Assembly: GCA_020441905.1 (NCBI GenBank)
Contig: JAGRLG010000054.1
Location: 62,001-126,000, forward strand
Direction: 5' to 3'
DNA from: Rhodobiaceae bacterium
GTDB taxonomy: Bacteria; Pseudomonadota; Alphaproteobacteria; Rhizobiales; NORP267
DNA length: 64,000 bases
The position numbers were made by a program, and so were the translations under genes. Shown in pieces: positions 45,423-56,372 of the stretch; the stretch's first letter is position 1, and each line of letters begins with the position of its first letter. Below the pieces are notes generated by a model. The model had not been told where the DNA came from, did no database searches, and saw nothing but the letters and a program-made list of their open reading frames with translations.

Positions 45423-46012
45423 CCGCGACCCGGTTTGCGGCTGTACTGGCCGCCATCGACAGCGCCAATTCAGCCGATCCGCGCCGCACCGCTGCCGGCG
45501 AGGCCGTGGAACTGGTTTATGGCCGCCGCATGGCGCAAACGCTTGGCCAACTGGCCCCCGACGCTTCCGAACTGCTGCGCATTGCCGTGCGCGGCCAGCA
45601 TATCGAGCGCTGGACCAGCCCGCGCGACAGCTATCCGCAGGGCCGGGTCGGCTATCTCAAATGGCGCGCAGAGCTGAAGGATTTCCACGCCCGCCGGGTC
45701 GGCGAGATCATGGCCGCGGCCGGCTATGACAGCGGCGATATCGCCCGTGTCGCGGCCCTGATCCGCAAGGAAAAACTGAAATATGACGCCGAGGCGCAAA
45801 CCCTTGAGGATGTCGCCTGCATCGTCTTTCTGGAAAATTATTTCGCTGAATTCTCAAAGTCCTATGACGACATCAAGGTGATCGGCATCCTGCGCAAGAC
45901 CTGGGCCAAGATGTCCCCCGCCGGCCATGCCGCCGCCCTCGCCCTCGACATGCCGCCGCGCGCCGCAAAGCTCGTCGAAGCGGCGCTCGCCGGGGCGCCG
46001 GACCAGCACTGA
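45419..46012 (+). CDS. DUF4202 family protein
   Basis: 197 residues, helical, cytoplasmic, with conserved charged and histidine-containing segments RGQHIERWTSPRDSYPQGRVGYLKWR, KDFHARR and RLIRKEKL-like ALIRKEKLKYDAEAQ, then DVACIVFLENYF. The helices and the HIERW/DVAC pattern recall HD-type hydrolase-like folds; this is an impression only. It is coupled to the DNR-like gene by a 4-bp overlap and followed by nnrU, so a link with the nitrogen-oxide response is likely. Function unknown. Confidence 0.72.
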   Translation: MTATRFAAVLAAIDSANSADPRRTAAGEAVELVYGRRMAQTLGQLAPDASELLRIAVRGQHIERWTSPRDSYPQGRVGYLKWRAELKDFHARRVGEIMAAAGYDSGDIARVAALIRKEKLKYDAEAQTLEDVACIVFLENYFAEFSKSYDDIKVIGILRKTWAKMSPAGHAAALALDMPPRAAKLVEAALAGAPDQH

Positions 46013-46042
46013 CCCGCCGCAAGAACCGACCGGAAGCTCCCC

Positions 46043-46723
46043 ATGGAAGGATGGATCGCCTATATGTCGGCAGGGTTGGCCCTGGTGGCGAGCCATGTCG
46101 TCCTGTCGGCGCCTCAAATGCGCGAGACGTTGCGCCGCAAGCTCGGTCCGGCCGGGTTCATCGCCCTGCATTCCACCGTGTCAACCGCGGCGCTGGCAGC
46201 CTTCGTCGTTACGTTCCTTGCCGCCGAAACCGGGCCGCAATTGTTCGTGTCCTCCCTCGCCATGCGCTGGCTCGCGCTTGTTCTCATGCCGCTGGCGGTT
46301 TTCGGAGCCCTGTGCCGCCTCTCCACGCGGGCGCGGCGCGGCGACACCCTGCTGGCGCCGTCCGGCATCTACCGCATTGCAAGGACGCCGGGCAGCCTTG
46401 CGATTCTGCTGTGGACAGCGCTCCACATGGCCAATACCGGCGATGCCCGCCGCCTTGCCGCTTTCGCGATCATGGCCCTGATCGCGCTTTGGGCCATCGT
46501 CAAGAATGAAATCGTGCTGGCGCGCTCCGCCGACGACGCCGCCGGCGCCTGGCGGCGTGAAACCTCGCTTGTTCCCGGACTCGCCCTGGTGCGGTACGGC
46601 GCCTCCGGCCTGGGCCGCGAGATCGGCTGGCTTCGGCCGGCCGCAGCCCTCGCCGCCTTTGTCGCCCTGGTGGCCTTCCACCCCTTGGTGATTGGTCCCA
46701 ATCCGCTCCAGGGCCTGTTCTGA
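46043..46723 (+). CDS. nnrU: NnrU family membrane protein
   Basis: 226 residues with about six membrane helices. The conserved NnrU features are the N-terminal helix ending in SHVVLSAPQMRETLRRKLG, GFIALHSTVSTAAL, and YRIARTPGSLAILLWTALHMANTGD. NnrU is linked to denitrification gene expression and is related to NnuR and isoprenylcysteine-methyltransferase-like membrane proteins. Biochemistry is unclear. It is the third gene of the DNR-DUF4202-NnrU set. Confidence 0.82.
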   Translation: MEGWIAYMSAGLALVASHVVLSAPQMRETLRRKLGPAGFIALHSTVSTAALAAFVVTFLAAETGPQLFVSSLAMRWLALVLMPLAVFGALCRLSTRARRGDTLLAPSGIYRIARTPGSLAILLWTALHMANTGDARRLAAFAIMALIALWAIVKNEIVLARSADDAAGAWRRETSLVPGLALVRYGASGLGREIGWLRPAAALAAFVALVAFHPLVIGPNPLQGLF

Positions 46724-46793
46724 AGACGTCACCGCCCTTACCGGCGCAAGGCGCCGCCCCCGCAAGGGCGGCCGGATAGCGGCGCAAACGCAA

Positions 46794-46831
46794 CAAAAAG
46801 GGGCGCGTCCGGCATCGCCGGCCACGCCCCC
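46794..46831 (-). terminator. Rho-independent terminator after the cytochrome c gene
   Basis: On the minus strand a GC-rich hairpin (GGGGGCG...GGCCGG with CCGG...CGCCCC, inner mismatches) is followed by T5. It lies 50 bp after the cytochrome stop, in the convergent gap with nnrU. Confidence 0.75.
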
Positions 46832-46881
46832 AATTCATGCGGCAATTGCGAAAAATCGCAAAAGCTGCAAATCCGCCAGAC

Positions 46882-47262
46882 CTACTTGGTGGCTTCCGCC
46901 AGATAGGCCAGCAGATCTTCCATCTGGTCTTCCTTCTTGATGCCGGCAAAGGACATCTTGTTGCCCGGCACGGCTGCCTTCGGGTCTGCAAGATAGGTTT
47001 TCAGGGTTTCGGCATTCCATTCCAGGCCCGAATTGATCATGGCGTCGGAATATTTGAAGCCTTCGACAGTGCCCGCCTTGCGGCCGAACAAGCCCTTCAG
47101 GCTCGGGCCAACCTTGTTCTTGGCCTCGTCGGCGACGTGGCAGGCCTTGCACTTGTTAAAGATCTTCTCGCCCTTGGCAGCATCGCCATCGGCCAGGGCC
47201 GGCCCGGCAACCGCCGCGGCCGCGGTGAGCAGCACCGCGGCAAAAAGGGATGTACGCTTCAT
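46882..47262 (-). CDS. Class I cytochrome c (cytochrome c2/c550 type)
   Basis: 126 residues from ATG 47262, preceded by AAGGAG. A signal peptide (MKRTSLFAAVLLTAAAAVAG, cleavage after ALA) is followed by CKACH, KVGPSLKGLFGRKAGT and the distal methionine in PGNKMSFAG. It is a soluble periplasmic carrier and a likely donor to NirS or to CcoP. An FNR-type box lies about 325 bp upstream, with a structured repeat region in between. Confidence 0.93.
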   Translation of the reverse strand: MKRTSLFAAVLLTAAAAVAGPALADGDAAKGEKIFNKCKACHVADEAKNKVGPSLKGLFGRKAGTVEGFKYSDAMINSGLEWNAETLKTYLADPKAAVPGNKMSFAGIKKEDQMEDLLAYLAEATK

Positions 47263-47605
47263 TCCAATCTCCTTCATATGTTCATGAGAACCGCCGCCCC
47301 CGAGCGGTCAGTCTCACCCGATCCTTTCCACATTGGCGCCATGGCATCCGGCCAGATGCGGATATCTACGTGCCCGGAACTCCTTTGATATCCCTTTCAG
47401 GATATGCGGCGACTGGGCACACCCCGGAACTCCTTTGCCCGGGAATGCGCCGGACCAAACCGAAGTCAGACCCCCCTGATCTTCGGCGGTGGCCATATAA
47501 CTAGACATTGTGATGCCAAGGTCAAGTTACAGCTTCAGGCCCGCCCTCAGGCTGGCGCGAAGCTAGCGCAACACCCGGCAGCTTCCTTGACAAAAATCAA
47601 TCGTC
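47263..47605. promoter_or_regulatory. Structured intergenic region upstream of the cytochrome c gene
   Basis: 343 bp. A 15-bp direct repeat, CCCGGAACTCCTTTG, occurs at 47373-47387 and 47423-47437. The segment 47371-47420 folds with GTGCCC/GGGCAC closing a stem around an inner ATATCC/GGATAT hairpin. A second hairpin CCCGG/CCGGG encloses the second repeat. An FNR-type box lies at 47587-47600. It could be a long 5' leader of the cytochrome gene or a small RNA on either strand. Confidence 0.5.
47587..47600. promoter_or_regulatory. FNR-type box between hemA and the cytochrome c gene
   Basis: TTGACAAAAATCAA is TTGAC-N4-ATCAA. It lies just after the hemA stop and 325 bp before the cytochrome start on the minus strand, so a promoter here would give a long leader. 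Confidence 0.65.
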
Positions 47606-48820
47606 TCAGGCGACGTTGCGTAATGGCAGATCGACCTTTGCCCAGCTTGCCAGCAGGGCCTCGACGAGATTGCCCATCAGGATATCGTCATGGAAGGGCG
47701 AGGGCGTCAGCCGCAACCGCTCGGTGCCCTTGGGCACGGTCGGATAATTGATCGGCTGGACATAGATGCCATGGGTCACCATGAGATCGTCTGTGATCGC
47801 CTTGGCCCGCACCGGGCAACCCACCAGCACCGGCACGATATGGGTTTCGCTCGGCATGACCGGCAATCCGGCGGCCGTCAGGCGCTTCTTCAGCGTTGCC
47901 GCGCGCTCCTGGTGGCGCTGGCGCAATTCGTCATGAACCTTGAGATATTCGACACTGGCCAGGGCCGCGCCGGCAACCGCGGGCGGCAGCGAGGTGGTGA
48001 AGATGAAGCCCGCGGCGTGGCTGCGCACGGCATCGACCAGCGCCGACGACCCGGTGATATATCCGCCCATGCAGCCAAAGGCCTTGGCCAGCGTGCCCTC
48101 GATGATGGTCACCCGGCCGGCGACCCCGTCGCGCTCCGAGATACCGCCGCCACGCTTGCCGTATAGGCCGACGGCATGAACTTCGTCGAGATAGGTCATG
48201 GCGCCGTACCGTTCCGCGAGGTCGCAGATGCCGGCGATGGGCGCCACGTCGCCATCCATCGAATAAACCGATTCAAAGGCCACCATCTTCGGCCGCCCGG
48301 GCTCGGCCGCGGCCAGCAGCTCCTCAAGATGGGCAAGGTCGTTATGGCGCCAGATGCGCCGCTCGCAACCAGCCTGGCGGATGCCGTCGATCATCGAGGC
48401 ATGGTTGAGGGCGTCGGAAAAGATGATGCAGCCCGGCAGCAGCTTGGCCACGGTGGACAGCGTCGCCGAATTCGAGACATAGCCCGAGGTAAAGAGCAGC
48501 GCCGCTTCCTTGCCGTGGAGATCGGCCAGCGACTTTTCCAAAAGCACGTGGAGGTGGTGGGTGCCCGAAATATTGCGCGTACCGCCCGAACCGGCGCCCA
48601 TCTTGCGCGCCGCCTGGCAGGCCGCCTCGATCACTTCCGGGTTCTGTCCCTGGCCGAGATAGTCGTTCGAGCACCAGCCGACGATACGGTCCGGACCGGG
48701 GCCGTGATTGCGTGCATAGGGGAACTCGCCGGCGATCCGTTCAAGATCGGCAAAGACGCGGTAGCGGCCTTCGTCGCGAACCTGTTCCACCGCTGTTTTG
48801 AAAATCTTCTCGTAATTCAT
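47606..48820 (-). CDS. hemA: 5-aminolevulinate synthase
   Basis: 404 residues from ATG 48820 (GAGG site 9 bp upstream); the frame is open 29 codons further but those cover the FNR box. PLP-dependent alpha-oxoamine synthase with [40 protein letters not shown] and the lysine in [17 protein letters not shown]. It condenses glycine and succinyl-CoA, the first step of haem synthesis in alphaproteobacteria. The box upstream suggests higher haem synthesis under low oxygen. Confidence 0.97.
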   Translation of the reverse strand: MNYEKIFKTAVEQVRDEGRYRVFADLERIAGEFPYARNHGPGPDRIVGWCSNDYLGQGQNPEVIEAACQAARKMGAGSGGTRNISGTHHLHVLLEKSLADLHGKEAALLFTSGYVSNSATLSTVAKLLPGCIIFSDALNHASMIDGIRQAGCERRIWRHNDLAHLEELLAAAEPGRPKMVAFESVYSMDGDVAPIAGICDLAERYGAMTYLDEVHAVGLYGKRGGGISERDGVAGRVTIIEGTLAKAFGCMGGYITGSSALVDAVRSHAAGFIFTTSLPPAVAGAALASVEYLKVHDELRQRHQERAATLKKRLTAAGLPVMPSETHIVPVLVGCPVRAKAITDDLMVTHGIYVQPINYPTVPKGTERLRLTPSPFHDDILMGNLVEALLASWAKVDLPLRNVA

Positions 48821-48893
48821 CGGCTCGATCCTCAGACTACGCGAGCGCCGTGCAAAGCGGGACCCAAGATCCCTGACGCCAATTCCCGCTGCA

Positions 48894-48907
48894 TTGACCA
48901 ATATCAA
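48894..48907. promoter_or_regulatory. FNR-type box upstream of hemA
   Basis: TTGACCAATATCAA is TTGAC-N4-ATCAA, 74 bp before the hemA start and just after the nnrS stop. Its position fits a class II activator site if transcription starts about 35-40 bp downstream. Confidence 0.75.
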
Positions 48908-48912
48908 ACGCC

Positions 48913-50112
48913 CTAATCGGCAGTTTTAGACGGCCCGGTCAGGATTGGCCAGTAGACCACCACGAATATGGCAAATCCCGCAACCCAGAACGCGCCCGCG
49001 CCAAGCACAATTTCCAGATAATATCCCGGCAGGACAACCGGGCCAAATGTTCTCGCCACGGCCGCCAGCGCCACCAGCACATAGGACCAGGTGATGGCGC
49101 GCGCGGTGACCAGCGGCCGGCCGCTATGGCCCAGCGCGGCGCGCGTCATCACCGCCAGGGTCATGCCGCCGACGGCGCCGATGCCGATGGCATGCATCGC
49201 CAGCGCCTCGCCCAGCGCCCCGGTCAGCAGCGCCGCCGCCAGCAGGCCGTAGCCGATCACCAGCCACAAATAGGCGAGATGCAGGCTCCACAGGATCGGC
49301 GACCCCAAAGTGGCCTGGAAGCGCCAAAAGGAAAGCCGCACCAGATGGGCCGCCGCCGCCAGGGCGGCGACCGCGCCGGCCAGCTGCGCCGGCGCGCCGA
49401 AGACATAGCCGAGTACCGTCAGCGTCCCTGCGCCTAGGGCAATGGCGTCGACGGCCGGGAACGAACGCGGCAACAGGGTTTGGCCCTCGCGCACCAGCAC
49501 ATTGCGCGTGAAGGCCGGAACGATGCGCCCGCCGATGATCGAAACCATCAGTGCCAGAGTGAGAATGGCGCAATAGAGGCCCCACAGGGCGCTGTCGCCG
49601 GTTATGCCGTTCCACTCCAGGTGAACCGCCAGATTGGACACGAACAGCAACGCCAGGAAAACCAGGAAGACCAGATTGCGCGGCGCCGGCTTGAGCAACA
49701 GCCCGCGGGTGACGAAATAGGCGAACAGGGGCAGGAAGGCGAGATCCACCGCCGCCACCACGGCGCCGGGCAGCAGCGCCGACAGCCAGATCACGACGCG
49801 CCCGGCGAGCCACACCAGGCCGAGAACCGCCAGCGGCGTTCCGGTCACCGGCCGCGCGCCCGTCCAGCTCGGGATCGCGGTCAGCATGAAGCCGGCCACC
49901 GCCGCTATCGCATAGCCGAAGATCATTTCATGGCCGTGCCAAAGATGCGGCGCGCCGGAAAAGCTGGGGCCGGTCACCACCGCTCCGGCCAGATGCAGGC
50001 CGAGCCAGGTCAGCCACGCCGCCAGCACAGCCACCGCATAGACCCCGGCGGCAAGAAAAAACACCCTGAAACCATAGGTCAGGATTGGCAGGCCCAATTC
50101 ATCGTTACGCAC
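48913..50112 (-). CDS. nnrS: NnrS family haem-copper membrane protein
   Basis: 399 residues from GTG 50112, with AGGAG 8 bp upstream; a frame 13 codons longer is less likely. About 12 membrane helices with the NnrS signature [30 protein letters not shown] near the N-terminus and [29 protein letters not shown] later. NnrS proteins protect cells from nitric oxide, and copper/haem binding has been reported for one homologue. It precedes hemA in transcription and follows nirI. Confidence 0.92.
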   Translation of the reverse strand: MRNDELGLPILTYGFRVFFLAAGVYAVAVLAAWLTWLGLHLAGAVVTGPSFSGAPHLWHGHEMIFGYAIAAVAGFMLTAIPSWTGARPVTGTPLAVLGLVWLAGRVVIWLSALLPGAVVAAVDLAFLPLFAYFVTRGLLLKPAPRNLVFLVFLALLFVSNLAVHLEWNGITGDSALWGLYCAILTLALMVSIIGGRIVPAFTRNVLVREGQTLLPRSFPAVDAIALGAGTLTVLGYVFGAPAQLAGAVAALAAAAHLVRLSFWRFQATLGSPILWSLHLAYLWLVIGYGLLAAALLTGALGEALAMHAIGIGAVGGMTLAVMTRAALGHSGRPLVTARAITWSYVLVALAAVARTFGPVVLPGYYLEIVLGAGAFWVAGFAIFVVVYWPILTGPSKTAD

Positions 50113-50259
50113 TTTCAAACACTCCTGTCTGGCTGAATGCCGTATCGGCAATCAGCCCGTGCCTCGCGGATTAACGGCCGCGCCCGCCCCTTGCCGCGCT
50201 CTCGCGCCCCGCTCGATTTCAAAATGCGCCGGCCGGAACTTGCAGGTCCCGCCCGGCCG

Positions 50260-52371
50260 TCACGCCCCGGCCGAGTCGGCCTCGCGCCTGGCCGCGACCT
50301 CCTCGCGGCGCTGGCGCCGTTTTGCCCGCTCGATCAGCGGCGGGCAAGTCCGCTCGTCGTAATAGAGCATCTGGCAGTTTAGGCAATTGATGCATTCATT
50401 GGGATTGATGCTGCCATTGGGATGGATGGCCTGCACCGTGCAACGGCGCGCGCACACTCCGCACTCGGTGCCGCATTGCTTGCGCCGCTTCAGCCAGTCG
50501 AACATGCGCAGCCGCGCCGGAATGGCCAGCGCCGCCCCGAGCGGGCACAGATAGCGGCAATAGAAGCGCTCGATCACCAGTCCCAGCACCAATATGCCGA
50601 GCGCAAACAGGACGAAGGGCCACTGGCGCATGAATTTCAGGGTTATGACGGTCTTGAACGGCTCGATTTCAGCCCCCGTAAAGGCCGCCGTCACCGAATT
50701 CAGCGATACCGCGAACAGGCCGAGGAAGAGAATATACTTGATCGGCCACAACCGCTCATGCAGGGCGAAATTGACGTTGATCTGTTTCAGTCCCGCCTTG
50801 CGCGCCAGTTCGTTCAGCAGTTCCTGCAAGGCGCCGAAGGGGCACAGCCAGCCGCAGAACACGCCCCGGCCCCAGAACAGCAGGGCGACGCCGACAAAGC
50901 TCCAGAGGATGAAGACGAAGGGATCGAGCAGGAACAGCTCCCAGGAAAATCCGGTCAGCAGCGCCTGCACGAAGGAGATGACGTGCACCACCGACAATTG
51001 CGCGCCCAGCCACCAGCCGATCAGGAACAAGGTGGCGGCAAGATAGGAGAGGCGCACAATTCGATAGAGGCGGAAGCGTTCCGACAGCGAATCCTGGAAC
51101 ACCAGGATCGCCGACAGCACCGCCAGCATGACCGTGATGACGATGATTCCCGGCACCCGCGACTGCCAGTTTTCCAGCCAGTACAGCGAAGCGGCCGGCG
51201 CCGGCGCCTCGGCGGATCCGCTGACGTAGCGCGGCGGCAGGCGGAACGGCAGGGCAAATTCGGCCACCGCCACCGCTCCGCCGGCAAGGTCGCGCGTTGC
51301 AATGAGATTGATCTGCCACGGCTCGGCGGGCTTGAAGCCGCTATTGCCGGGAATGACGAACTGGCCGATCTCGCGCAAGGCCGGCGCGCCGGCGATTCCC
51401 AATTGCCGCACATTGCGGTAATTGGCCGCTCCGAGCCGGATGGTCTGCGTGCCCTGGATCAGCTCGATGCGATCGAAGGTGCCGCTCTTGCGATAGCTCG
51501 TGCCCTTGAAGGAATAAAGGCCATTGCCCGCCACCAGAATGGCGTGATCATCCGGCCCCAGACCCGCAGCCAGCTCCGAATAGGCAATCGGCCCTAGGAG
51601 ATTCTGGCCGATGCGCGGCGGCGTCAAAAGCGTGGCGAAAAGCTCGACAAAGGTTCCGCCATCGTCGGACTGGGCCTCGACACCCAGCGCCTGATTGGCT
51701 TCGCCGACGGTGATATGCCGGCGCGCGATCGCGCCCTCCTCGATCAGATCGTCCCAGGACGCTTTGCTGAATGTCGCCGGCGCCAGGGATTGCGTGGCCG
51801 TGCCTGCGATGATGCCCCGCGAGCTGGCGATGGCCCTGGCGGTGCGCAGGATAGCGCCGCGCATCACCGCGCTGGAAACCGTGGCGCCACTGAAGGACTG
51901 GGGAATTCCCGAAACCTGTGCGCCGTCCGCTCCCTTCAGCGGCGCCTTCAGATCGAGGCCGGAAAATGCCGAGACGAACCCGGCAAGGTCTTCATGGGAG
52001 ATGCCGAGGATGAGCACCGGCTCGCTCTGGGCCACCATATGCGCGCCGCGCAACACGCCCTTGCCATCGACCGCGACCAGAATGTCGATCGGCTTGCCGG
52101 AATAGCCGACCGAGCGCGCGATCGTCCAGGTCGAGGCCAGATATCCGATCAGGTGGCCGTTGCGAAAGACGCCCTGCGCCGGCGGCTCGCCTTTGACCGG
52201 ACCCACCGTAATCTGGAGCGGCGGCGAGTCGAACAGGCGCGCGGCCAGCGGGCGAAGCTCGCTGGGCGATAATTCGGCCGCCCCGCCAGCATTCAAGAAA
52301 ATGGCTGAAAACAGGGAAAAAATGAGCAGCCGAACAGCGCCCCGGAAGATGGTTGCGACAACAGACCGCAT
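50260..52371 (-). CDS. nirI: NosR/NirI family membrane flavo-iron-sulfur regulator
   Basis: 703 residues from ATG 52371. An N-terminal signal or anchor and periplasmic FMN-binding domain (with SGATVSSAVMRGAI, the threonine flavinylation-type SGATxS) precede six membrane helices and two CxxxCP motifs (CGWLCPFGALQEL and CRYLCPLGAALAI). A C-terminal cysteine-rich ferredoxin-like region follows (CGTECGVCARRC, CINCLNC). NirI in Paracoccus is required for nirS expression and is divergent from nirS, exactly as here. NosR is the alternative, but no nos genes are present. Confidence 0.88.
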   Translation of the reverse strand: MRSVVATIFRGAVRLLIFSLFSAIFLNAGGAAELSPSELRPLAARLFDSPPLQITVGPVKGEPPAQGVFRNGHLIGYLASTWTIARSVGYSGKPIDILVAVDGKGVLRGAHMVAQSEPVLILGISHEDLAGFVSAFSGLDLKAPLKGADGAQVSGIPQSFSGATVSSAVMRGAILRTARAIASSRGIIAGTATQSLAPATFSKASWDDLIEEGAIARRHITVGEANQALGVEAQSDDGGTFVELFATLLTPPRIGQNLLGPIAYSELAAGLGPDDHAILVAGNGLYSFKGTSYRKSGTFDRIELIQGTQTIRLGAANYRNVRQLGIAGAPALREIGQFVIPGNSGFKPAEPWQINLIATRDLAGGAVAVAEFALPFRLPPRYVSGSAEAPAPAASLYWLENWQSRVPGIIVITVMLAVLSAILVFQDSLSERFRLYRIVRLSYLAATLFLIGWWLGAQLSVVHVISFVQALLTGFSWELFLLDPFVFILWSFVGVALLFWGRGVFCGWLCPFGALQELLNELARKAGLKQINVNFALHERLWPIKYILFLGLFAVSLNSVTAAFTGAEIEPFKTVITLKFMRQWPFVLFALGILVLGLVIERFYCRYLCPLGAALAIPARLRMFDWLKRRKQCGTECGVCARRCTVQAIHPNGSINPNECINCLNCQMLYYDERTCPPLIERAKRRQRREEVAARREADSAGA

Positions 52372-52407
52372 GACAGGATCTCTATAATGGATCAAACACA
52401 GACCGGT

Positions 52408-52421
52408 TTGATCATAGTCAA
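52408..52421. promoter_or_regulatory. FNR/NNR box between nirI and nirS
   Basis: TTGATCATAGTCAA is TTGAT-N4-GTCAA. It lies 37 bp before nirI and 64 bp before nirS, so it can serve both divergent genes. Confidence 0.82.
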
Positions 52422-52484
52422 ACAGCGCGGCGTCATAACTGGACATCTAGCCGCAACCGTAACTGGTAGATCTGGAGGGATTAA

Positions 52485-54254
<1,770 letters not shown>

Positions 54255-54280
54255 CCACGGCGGCTTGTGCTGCACATGGA

Positions 54281-54312
54281 AGGCGCGGGGGCTGGCTCCC
54301 GCGCCTTTTTTG
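54281..54312 (+). terminator. Rho-independent terminator after nirS
   Basis: AGGCGCGGG (54281-54289) pairs with CCCGCGCCT (54298-54306), and T-rich sequence follows. It isolates nirS from the second copy. Confidence 0.9.
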
Positions 54313-54535
54313 TTTTCTCCAGCGGCATGTTGCCACGCTTGGCCCCACAGCCCCGGCCCCGATCAATTCGGCATTGGAGCCGGGGCGGCGGCACTTGCCG
54401 GCCCGCAAGCGGCCACAATGATCTAGGACATTGTAATTACTGGTATTTTATAAACTATCCCGGCAAATAGCGGGATTCCAGGCCCAAGATCGGAACCCTC
54501 CTTCGGCCCGAAACATCACCTGTTCCTAATATATA

Positions 54536-54549
54536 TTGATTGAGATCAT
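54536..54549. promoter_or_regulatory. FNR-type box upstream of the second nirS
   Basis: TTGATTGAGATCAT differs by one base from TTGAT-N4-ATCAA. It lies 65 bp before the ATG, nearly the same distance as in the first nirS. Confidence 0.68.
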
Positions 54550-54613
54550 ATCGGCGGGCGCAAAACCGCATAGCCTGCGCGGATCAACAACCTGCTAATC
54601 AGGGGAACAGGTC

Positions 54614-56230
54614 ATGACGAAATTAGCGCTAACTGGCGCAGTGCTTGGCTTGGCACTTGGGTCTGCCTTGGTGGCCGGCGCCGTGTCGACAGCAAGCGCG
54701 CAAGAGCCGAAATTGTCCGAAGAGGCATTTGAGCACTCGAAAACACTTTATTTCCAGCGCTGTGCTGGTTGCCATGGCGCCCTTCGCAAGGGTGCGACCG
54801 GCAAGAATCTTGAGCCGAAAAATACCCGCAAGCTGGGCCAGGAGCGTCTTGAGAAGATCATCACGCTCGGCACCGAAGGCGGCATGAACAACTTCGACGA
54901 TTTCTTCACCAAGGAAGAAATCCGCGATATGGCCACCTACATCATGATGGATCCGCCGCAGGCTCCGGAAATGAGCCTGGCGCAGATGAAAGAGCGCTGG
55001 AAGGTCCACATCAAGCCGGAAGACTATCCCACCAAGCCGATGCATGGCCGCAACTGGGAAAACTTCTTCGTCGTCATTCTGCGCGACGTCGGCAAGATGG
55101 CGATCATCGACGGCGACAAGAAGGAAGTCGTCGCCAAGGTTGACACCGGCTATGCCGTGCACGTCACCAAGGAATCGTCCGACGGCCGTTTCTGGTATAC
55201 CCAGGGCCGCGATGGCCGCATGACCAAGATCGACCTGTGGATGGATCCGCCCCAGGTGGTCGCCGAAACCCAGATCGCGGCTGATGCCCGCGACGTCGCG
55301 GTTTCGCATTTCGGCGAATGGAAGGACAAATACGTCATCGGTGGCGGCTATTGGCCCCCCCATTTCGTGATCCTCGACGCCGTCACCATGGAACCGCTGA
55401 AGGTGGTTTCGACCCGCGGCGTCGACGTTGACGGCAATTTTGTCAACGAAGCCCGTGTCGCGGCGATCTACAACACGCCCAAGGCGCCGACCTGGATCGT
55501 CGCCGTGAAGGAACTGGGCCAGCTTTGGCAGGTCGATTATTCCGACCTCGACAATCTGCGCATCGAGCAGATCAACAGCCATAAGTTCCTGCATGACGGC
55601 TTCTACGACCCGACCCAGCGCTACTTCCAGATCGCGGCCAACGCCTCGAACCGGATAGAGATCATGGACTCGGTCGACCGCAAGTTCGTCGCTTCGATCG
55701 AAACCGGCAAGAAGCCGCACCCGGGTCCCGGCGCCAATTGGCAGGATCCCGAATGCGGCGCGGTTGCCGGCACCGTCCATCTTGGCGAAGGCAAGGTCAC
55801 GGTCTGGGGCAACGATCCCGAAAAGGCCGCCGACAAGGCGTGGAAGATCTGCTACTCGCTTGAAACCGATGGTCCCGGCCTGTTCATCAGGACGCATCCG
55901 AACTCGCCTTATGTCTTTGCCGATCAGACGCTGCATCCGGAAGCGGATGTCAACCAGTCGATCCAGGTCATCGACAAGAAGACCCGCAAGATCGTCAAGA
56001 CGATCCGCGTCACCGAAGAGCCCAAGGCGGTTGCCGTTCATTCCGAATTCAACAATGACGGCAGCGAAGTCTGGGTCTCGGTCTGGGTCCGCGGCGAGAA
56101 GAAGAACTGGTCGAAGGGTGAGATCGTCGTTTACGACACCAAGACCCTGCAGGAGAAGGCCCGCATCAAGGGGCTGGAGACTCCGACCGGCAAGTTCAAC
56201 GTCTATAATCGCGTGCACCACACCACTTAA
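54614..56230 (+). CDS. Second, divergent cytochrome cd1 (NirS-like)
   Basis: 538 residues: signal peptide (cleavage after ASA, residue 29), cytochrome c with CAGCH at 50-54, and a d1-type propeller. H183 (GYAVHVTKESSDGRF), H327 (KFLHDGF) and H389 (TVHLGEG) align with the d1 ligand and both active-site histidines. It is shorter than the first copy by the N-terminal arm. Many propeller motifs differ: [11 protein letters not shown] becomes DGPGLFIRTHP, and extra cysteines C381 and C413 appear. It is too complete to be NirF and has haem c, like NirN, but NirN normally differs more from NirS. Most likely a second nitrite reductase or a d1-dependent relative. Confidence 0.87.
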   Translation: MTKLALTGAVLGLALGSALVAGAVSTASAQEPKLSEEAFEHSKTLYFQRCAGCHGALRKGATGKNLEPKNTRKLGQERLEKIITLGTEGGMNNFDDFFTKEEIRDMATYIMMDPPQAPEMSLAQMKERWKVHIKPEDYPTKPMHGRNWENFFVVILRDVGKMAIIDGDKKEVVAKVDTGYAVHVTKESSDGRFWYTQGRDGRMTKIDLWMDPPQVVAETQIAADARDVAVSHFGEWKDKYVIGGGYWPPHFVILDAVTMEPLKVVSTRGVDVDGNFVNEARVAAIYNTPKAPTWIVAVKELGQLWQVDYSDLDNLRIEQINSHKFLHDGFYDPTQRYFQIAANASNRIEIMDSVDRKFVASIETGKKPHPGPGANWQDPECGAVAGTVHLGEGKVTVWGNDPEKAADKAWKICYSLETDGPGLFIRTHPNSPYVFADQTLHPEADVNQSIQVIDKKTRKIVKTIRVTEEPKAVAVHSEFNNDGSEVWVSVWVRGEKKNWSKGEIVVYDTKTLQEKARIKGLETPTGKFNVYNRVHHTT

Positions 56231-56244
56231 GTGGGCCACAAATC

Positions 56245-56277
56245 GAGCGGAGGGGCCAACCCCCTCCGCTCTTTTTT
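56245..56277 (+). terminator. Rho-independent terminator after the second nirS
   Basis: GAGCGGAGGGG (56245-56255) pairs with CCCCTCCGCTC (56261-56271), loop of 5, followed by T6. The second nirS therefore forms its own transcription unit. Confidence 0.92.
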
Positions 56278-56372
56278 ATATGGACGCGGCCCCAACAGGT
56301 TCGCGTTCAAATTTTTTCGTACCCTATTCCTGGCCAGCATGGCCAACCAGTATGGCTTGACGGAGACTTGAG

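Larger units (their letters stand above)
54255..54613. promoter_or_regulatory. Intergenic region between the two nirS genes
   Basis: 359 bp. It starts with the nirS terminator (54281-54312), then GC-rich sequence without a visible gene, then an A/T-rich segment from about 54420 that holds the FNR-type box (54536-54549) of the second nirS. Confidence 0.6.

Noticed and set aside
47314-47508. A 64-codon minus-strand frame upstream of the cytochrome c gene
   Set aside because: It has no convincing ribosome site or family pattern and overlaps the repeated, structured RNA-like region, so it is more likely non-coding.
50260-52371. Naming the FMN/Fe-S membrane protein NosR
   Set aside because: No nosZ or other nos genes are visible, and the gene is divergent from nirS as nirI is in Paracoccus.
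54614-56230. Calling the second cd1 protein NirN
   Set aside because: Residues equivalent to both NirS active-site histidines are kept, and the protein is longer and closer to NirS than I expect for NirN. A tree is needed to be certain.
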